Shown one piece after another: positions 4,686 to 7,080 of a stretch of 7,080 nt of DNA (position 1 is the first letter of the stretch; each line of letters opens with the position of its first letter). The notes under the pieces were generated by a model, which was not told the origin of the DNA, did no database searches, and saw only the letters and a program-made list of their open reading frames with translations. The DNA comes from JBDKVA01 sp039679375 (lineage in GTDB: Bacteria > Bacillota > Clostridia > Acetivibrionales > DTU013): positions 1 through 7,080 of the forward strand of contig JBDKVA010000171.1 of the NCBI GenBank assembly GCA_039679375.1, written 5' to 3'. Made by a program: the position numbers and the translations under genes.

Positions 4686-6050
4686 TCAATTTTCAATAAA
4701 ATCAGCTGGCAGGAGGCTAACCAACGATTCAAGAGTATTCATTGCATTGGCAAAAAACCGAACATTGGATTCTCTGCTACCATCATCCTCAACACAAAAA
4801 GATATCTCCATTCTGTTTCCAAGCGAAGCAATACCAATTATTCTCTTTGCATTCAGTACAAGCGGCGGAACAAATACAAAATCAGTAATCTCATAATCTC
4901 CATATGATTTTTCAATTGGAAGTTTCGTAAGATTAGTAATGCTTATGCCTTTCGGATTACCGTCATACCCAAACATTTTGCAGAAATTCAATGCAGTCTT
5001 GTTGCCATATCCGGCTACTGCTGCAAAATATATGGCATCACATAGAGTTCCTGTGATATTGCCCATAAACTGAAGCAGGAAATACTTCTTTTTATCATCA
5101 TTAATCTTTTTATATATTAGCTTCTGGATGCATTTTGCATTTTCGAAAAAGCCCTTATTGCCATCGTAGAGATACTTCATGGAAATGCCTGTGGCAAAAT
5201 TACCCATGCCGGTATAACCCTTTTTTCTTATGCTGACTGCATGCCCTACATCCTGAGCGTTCGTTTCGCCACATTCATTCGCTGCTTTAATAAACGCCGC
5301 GGTAATAACAGTATTAACCGACACACGATTTGCCTTTGCTGCCGCGATCAACGAGTCATATGTACTGCCGGCAAAAACACATACAGTAACATAAGAAGAA
5401 TGTGCGCTCCAGTATTTCGAATTCATCTCTTTCTGTTCATTAAATGTAAACTGCTTTCCTGTTTTCCTCCACTTCTTATTCATGCTGCTGAGCATCAGCC
5501 TCATTATAAAGCCAAGTCTGCTATCTTTGGGAAGGCTTGACATATCGAAAGGCTCCACCGGCTTAATTACAATTTTCTCTCCATTGAGCGCTCTGATTAT
5601 ATCCTGCAAAAGATAAGCATATGATGTTCCGTCTCCTGCCAGGTGATGTGCAATAAGAAGAAGCGTTGTATCAGCCTCATTCGCATTTACATTTCTGATT
5701 ATGTAAAATCTTAGGTACTCACCATTTTGAATATCAAATGGAATTTTTTCCTGCTCTTTTACAATTGTTTGCCAATATTTCCCGCTTTCTGTTACTGAAT
5801 AATTGGCTTTCTGCATGCCTACAAAATATGCTTTCCCATCATCCTCCAGCACAATCTTGCTCTTTAGCACTTCATTACTATTTACTGCACAATCTATTGC
5901 TTCTCTTAATGCATTTATATCAATGCTTTCCGAAATTATTTCATTGCTTGTTTTCTGATTCTTATTCTCAATTGAAATATCTGCCTTGATTACAACATGA
6001 TTAACCGGTGAAAAAATCCATAATCTTTCTTTATTAATTTCATATTTCAT
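4686..6050 (-). CDS. Stand-alone condensation-domain protein, acyltransferase-like
   Basis: A 454-aa protein of about one NRPS condensation-domain length, with no adenylation or carrier domain attached. The hallmark HHxxxDG motif is intact as HHLAGDG (135-141), so His136 is the expected catalytic base. PFD (104-106), GNFATG (283-288) and SITNLTKL (370-377) resemble later core motifs of the superfamily. Such free-standing members include alcohol/acyl acetyltransferases and PapA-type enzymes that move an acyl group from CoA or a carrier protein to an alcohol or amine. The substrates here are unknown. The start at 6050 has AAAGGCGG a few bases upstream. The TetR gene ends 27 bp before it in the same direction, so the two form an operon and the enzyme is probably induced with its regulator. 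No terminator is evident after the stop. Confidence 0.85.
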   Translation of the reverse strand: MKYEINKERLWIFSPVNHVVIKADISIENKNQKTSNEIISESIDINALREAIDCAVNSNEVLKSKIVLEDDGKAYFVGMQKANYSVTESGKYWQTIVKEQEKIPFDIQNGEYLRFYIIRNVNANEADTTLLLIAHHLAGDGTSYAYLLQDIIRALNGEKIVIKPVEPFDMSSLPKDSRLGFIMRLMLSSMNKKWRKTGKQFTFNEQKEMNSKYWSAHSSYVTVCVFAGSTYDSLIAAAKANRVSVNTVITAAFIKAANECGETNAQDVGHAVSIRKKGYTGMGNFATGISMKYLYDGNKGFFENAKCIQKLIYKKINDDKKKYFLLQFMGNITGTLCDAIYFAAVAGYGNKTALNFCKMFGYDGNPKGISITNLTKLPIEKSYGDYEITDFVFVPPLVLNAKRIIGIASLGNRMEISFCVEDDGSRESNVRFFANAMNTLESLVSLLPADFIEN

Positions 6051-6077
6051 ATTATCCGCCTTTCATGTTTGCAGATT

Positions 6078-6611
6078 TTAACCCTCATCGCCATTTTGAC
6101 CCGAAAATCCTTTATATGCATTCATCAGTAGTTTTCTTATCTCATTTTCATTGAATGTCACATCATTATTCGAGATGATACAAGCAATTCCATGGGCGTA
6201 CAGCCACATATTGAGAAAGATTCCGGCCTGTTTTTCAGGAAGCGGTGCTCCGCTTACAAGCTCAGCCACTCCATTCATTGTATAATTATTTTCCATACAA
6301 ATGAAATGAAATATCTTCTGCTCTTTCTTCGAGCATTTAATATAAGCAACGCCAATCTCAAGGAAATCAAGTTCAGGCTTTGACTTATCTTTTATGTCCA
6401 TCACACATTTCTCAAAATATACTTTGCTTTTTGCATATAACTCTTTTTTTAAATCGTCCATATCTTCAAATATAGAATATATTGGCTGTGTAGAACAATT
6501 AAGCTCCTTCGAAAGCCTTCTTGCAGTAATCCCCGCAAAGCCTTCTAATTTTAATATTTCAAATGCTTTGCCGACTATCTGTTCCTTAGTAATTCTTGCC
6601 TTTGGAGGCAT
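6078..6611 (-). CDS. TetR/AcrR family transcriptional regulator
   Basis: A 177-aa DNA-binding repressor-type protein. The N-terminal TetR domain is clear: KEQIVGKAFEILKLEGFAGI (9-28), then the helix-turn-helix ITARRLSKELNCSTQPIYSIF (residues 28-48) and DMDDLKKELY (50-59). The helical C-terminal ligand domain (65-170) is divergent, and its ligand is unknown. It is the first gene of an operon with the condensation-domain protein. Its promoter overlaps a perfect 11-4-11 palindrome (6667-6692), with further half-sites downstream, so autorepression and control of the acyltransferase-like gene are the likely role. The ribosome binding site is imperfect (GGTGG at 6619-6623, 7 nt from ATG), which would keep regulator levels low. 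Confidence 0.92.
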   Translation of the reverse strand: MPPKARITKEQIVGKAFEILKLEGFAGITARRLSKELNCSTQPIYSIFEDMDDLKKELYAKSKVYFEKCVMDIKDKSKPELDFLEIGVAYIKCSKKEQKIFHFICMENNYTMNGVAELVSGAPLPEKQAGIFLNMWLYAHGIACIISNNDVTFNENEIRKLLMNAYKGFSGQNGDEG

Positions 6612-6649
6612 ATAACTACCACCGTTTCATTTATATAATCATACTTATA

Positions 6650-6666
6650 ATATAACACTGTTATAT
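6650..6666. promoter_or_regulatory. Secondary TetR-type operator, ATATAAC-N3-GTTATAT
   Basis: Perfect 7-bp arms (6650-6656 and 6660-6666) lie around the predicted transcription start of the TetR operon. They abut the main operator through the palindrome GTTATATAAC (6660-6669). The ATAAC/GTTAT units alternate at 6652, 6660, 6665, 6673 and 6682, suggesting cooperative binding. Confidence 0.55.
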
Positions 6667-6692
6667 AACTATGTTATGCTGATAACATAGTT
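6667..6692. promoter_or_regulatory. Main TetR operator, perfect 11-4-11 palindrome
   Basis: AACTATGTTAT (6667-6677), GCTG, ATAACATAGTT (6682-6692) are exact reverse complements. The site covers the -10 element and almost the whole spacer of the TetR promoter, so bound repressor would block RNA polymerase. Confidence 0.85.
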
Positions 6693-6699
6693 TTGTCAA
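6671..6699 (-). promoter_or_regulatory. Promoter of the TetR-condensation protein operon
   Basis: The minus strand has TTGACA (6694-6699), a 17-bp spacer, and TAACAT (6671-6676). The predicted start near 6664 gives a leader of about 50 nt to the TetR ATG at 6611. The operator palindrome overlies it. Confidence 0.85.
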
Positions 6700-6745
6700 G
6701 ATGAAAAGACCGGATTTGAACCTCAAAATAATTTTTTTCAATATA

Positions 6746-6774
6746 TTGACAGAATAAGCATCAGCGCATATAAT
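6746..6774 (+). promoter_or_regulatory. Perfect consensus sigma-A promoter, divergent from the TetR operon
   Basis: TTGACA (6746-6751), a 17-bp spacer, and TATAAT (6769-6774) match the housekeeping consensus at all 12 positions. An AT-rich stretch with a T-run lies just upstream, as in an UP element. Predicted transcription starts near 6781 and reads the long structured leader. Confidence 0.9.
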
Positions 6775-6780
6775 ACGTAG

Positions 6781-7043
6781 TAATCTCTTTGCACTGCATT
6801 ACATTCTGCAACAGGAATGCGAGATCTACAGTACAAACTGAGCAGGCGATGAACCTTTTTAATAGGGTTTGTGGGGCTGGGCCATCCGGCGAATGGCAGC
6901 AGATTGCAATTAAGCGCACATCTGTGGGACAGTAGTATGTTCCATAGGTGTACGCTATTTTTATACCTAAAAGGAACGACCTTGTATGGAGTGCCATAAG
7001 AGAAATCAAACGCCGCCGAAAGGCGAAAACGGAGGGTTCTTTT
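6781..7043 (+). promoter_or_regulatory. Long structured 5' leader, possible unassigned riboswitch or ncRNA
   Basis: About 260 nt of non-coding RNA between a consensus promoter and a start codon, with successive hairpins. CATTC/GAATG is at 6802-6819. GCT-GCCAT/ATGGC-AGC with a GG bulge is at 6876-6900. AGAT-TGC/GCA-ATCT is at 6901-6923. A long one, GTTCC plus TAGGTGTA with TATACCTA plus GGAAC, is at 6939-6977. TATGG/CCATA is at 6985-6998, and GCC-GAAA-GGC with a GNRA loop at 7015-7024. Two alternatives compete for 6866-6871: CAAAC (6834-6838) or AACC (6852-6855). There is no U-run terminator before the start codon, so any switch would act on translation or be a separate processed RNA. I looked for T-box, cobalamin, TPP, FMN, SAM, glycine, fluoride, ZTP and tmRNA/6S hallmarks and found none. 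Confidence 0.6.
7031..7036 (+). promoter_or_regulatory. Strong ribosome binding site GGAGGG of the right-edge gene
   Basis: GGAGGG is 7 nt upstream of ATG 7044 and is what identifies that start. It lies just after the GNRA hairpin that ends the structured leader, so folding there could control access. Confidence 0.8.
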
Positions 7044-7080
7044 ATGACAGACAGCAAATCAGGTACAGCGGGGCTAAGCT
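7044..7080 (+). CDS. Start of a gene cut by the window edge, product unknown
   Basis: Only 12 complete codons are visible (MTDSKSGTAGLS). The start is supported by the strong GGAGGG site 7 nt upstream and by the consensus promoter plus long leader before it. No function can be inferred from so few residues. It diverges from the TetR operon and is transcribed off the right end. Confidence 0.65.
   Translation, partial: MTDSKSGTAGLS

Noticed and set aside
6817..6852. 11-codon frame in the leader (MRDLQYKLSRR) as a leader peptide
   Set aside because: The only purine-rich sequence abuts its ATG with no spacing. There are no runs of regulatory codons or attenuator-type terminator after it.
6781..7043. 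T-box or other known riboswitch in the right-hand leader
   Set aside because: No T-box sequence (AGGGTGGNACCGCG-like), no terminator with a U-run, and no cobalamin, TPP, FMN, SAM, glycine or fluoride core motifs could be found by eye.
6761..7057. 98-codon minus-strand open frame opposite the structured leader
   Set aside because: It covers the consensus promoter -10 and the leader hairpins antisense, has no ribosome binding site, and its sequence matches no family. It is best read as a shadow.
1..7080. CRISPR array or insertion sequence with terminal repeats
   Set aside because: No regularly spaced short repeats were seen. The only direct repeats are the two 58-bp copies, and no transposase-like protein is encoded.

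Overview
The window looks like a chromosomal segment from a Gram-positive anaerobe of the Clostridia/Firmicutes type. The evidence is a moderate-to-low and uneven GC content, purine-rich GGAGG-type ribosome binding sites, TTGACA/TATAAT promoters, a tRNA with an encoded CCA, a class C group II intron beside a terminator, and gene families common in clostridia (DUF116, DUF2161, a TetR regulator beside a lone condensation-domain protein). No species can be named from the sequence alone.

Left end (1-514). A minus-strand tRNA-Thr(TGT) at 370-445 has its own promoter and a strong terminator hairpin. Its last 22 nt plus that terminator are repeated exactly, 58 bp, at 123-180. The outer copy is cut by the 5' end of a group IIC intron (122 down to 1, continuing out of the window). 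The 153 bp between the repeats is hairpin-rich and has no gene.

Middle (515-2609). A plus-strand class I SAM methyltransferase (best start 710) has a 30-bp imperfect palindrome upstream and shares a bidirectional terminator with a convergent TIM-barrel sugar isomerase/epimerase-type gene (best start 2261). The isomerase has a roughly 350-bp upstream region with nested inverted repeats.

Centre right (2610-4597). A translationally coupled minus-strand pair encodes a DUF2161-type PD-(D/E)XK nuclease-like protein followed by a cysteine-rich DUF116 protein. The two genes overlap by one base. They are GC-richer than their neighbours. This pair is the best candidate in the window for an uncharacterised two-gene system, but its role is not visible from sequence.

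Right (4686-7080). A minus-strand TetR regulator and a stand-alone condensation-domain acyltransferase-like protein form an apparent operon. Its TTGACA-N17-TAACAT promoter is overlaid by a perfect 11-4-11 operator, so autoregulation is very likely. Divergently, a perfect consensus promoter (TTGACA-N17-TATAAT) drives a leader of about 260 nt made of successive hairpins, ending in a good ribosome binding site and the first 12 codons of a gene cut by the window edge. I cannot assign the leader to a known riboswitch class.
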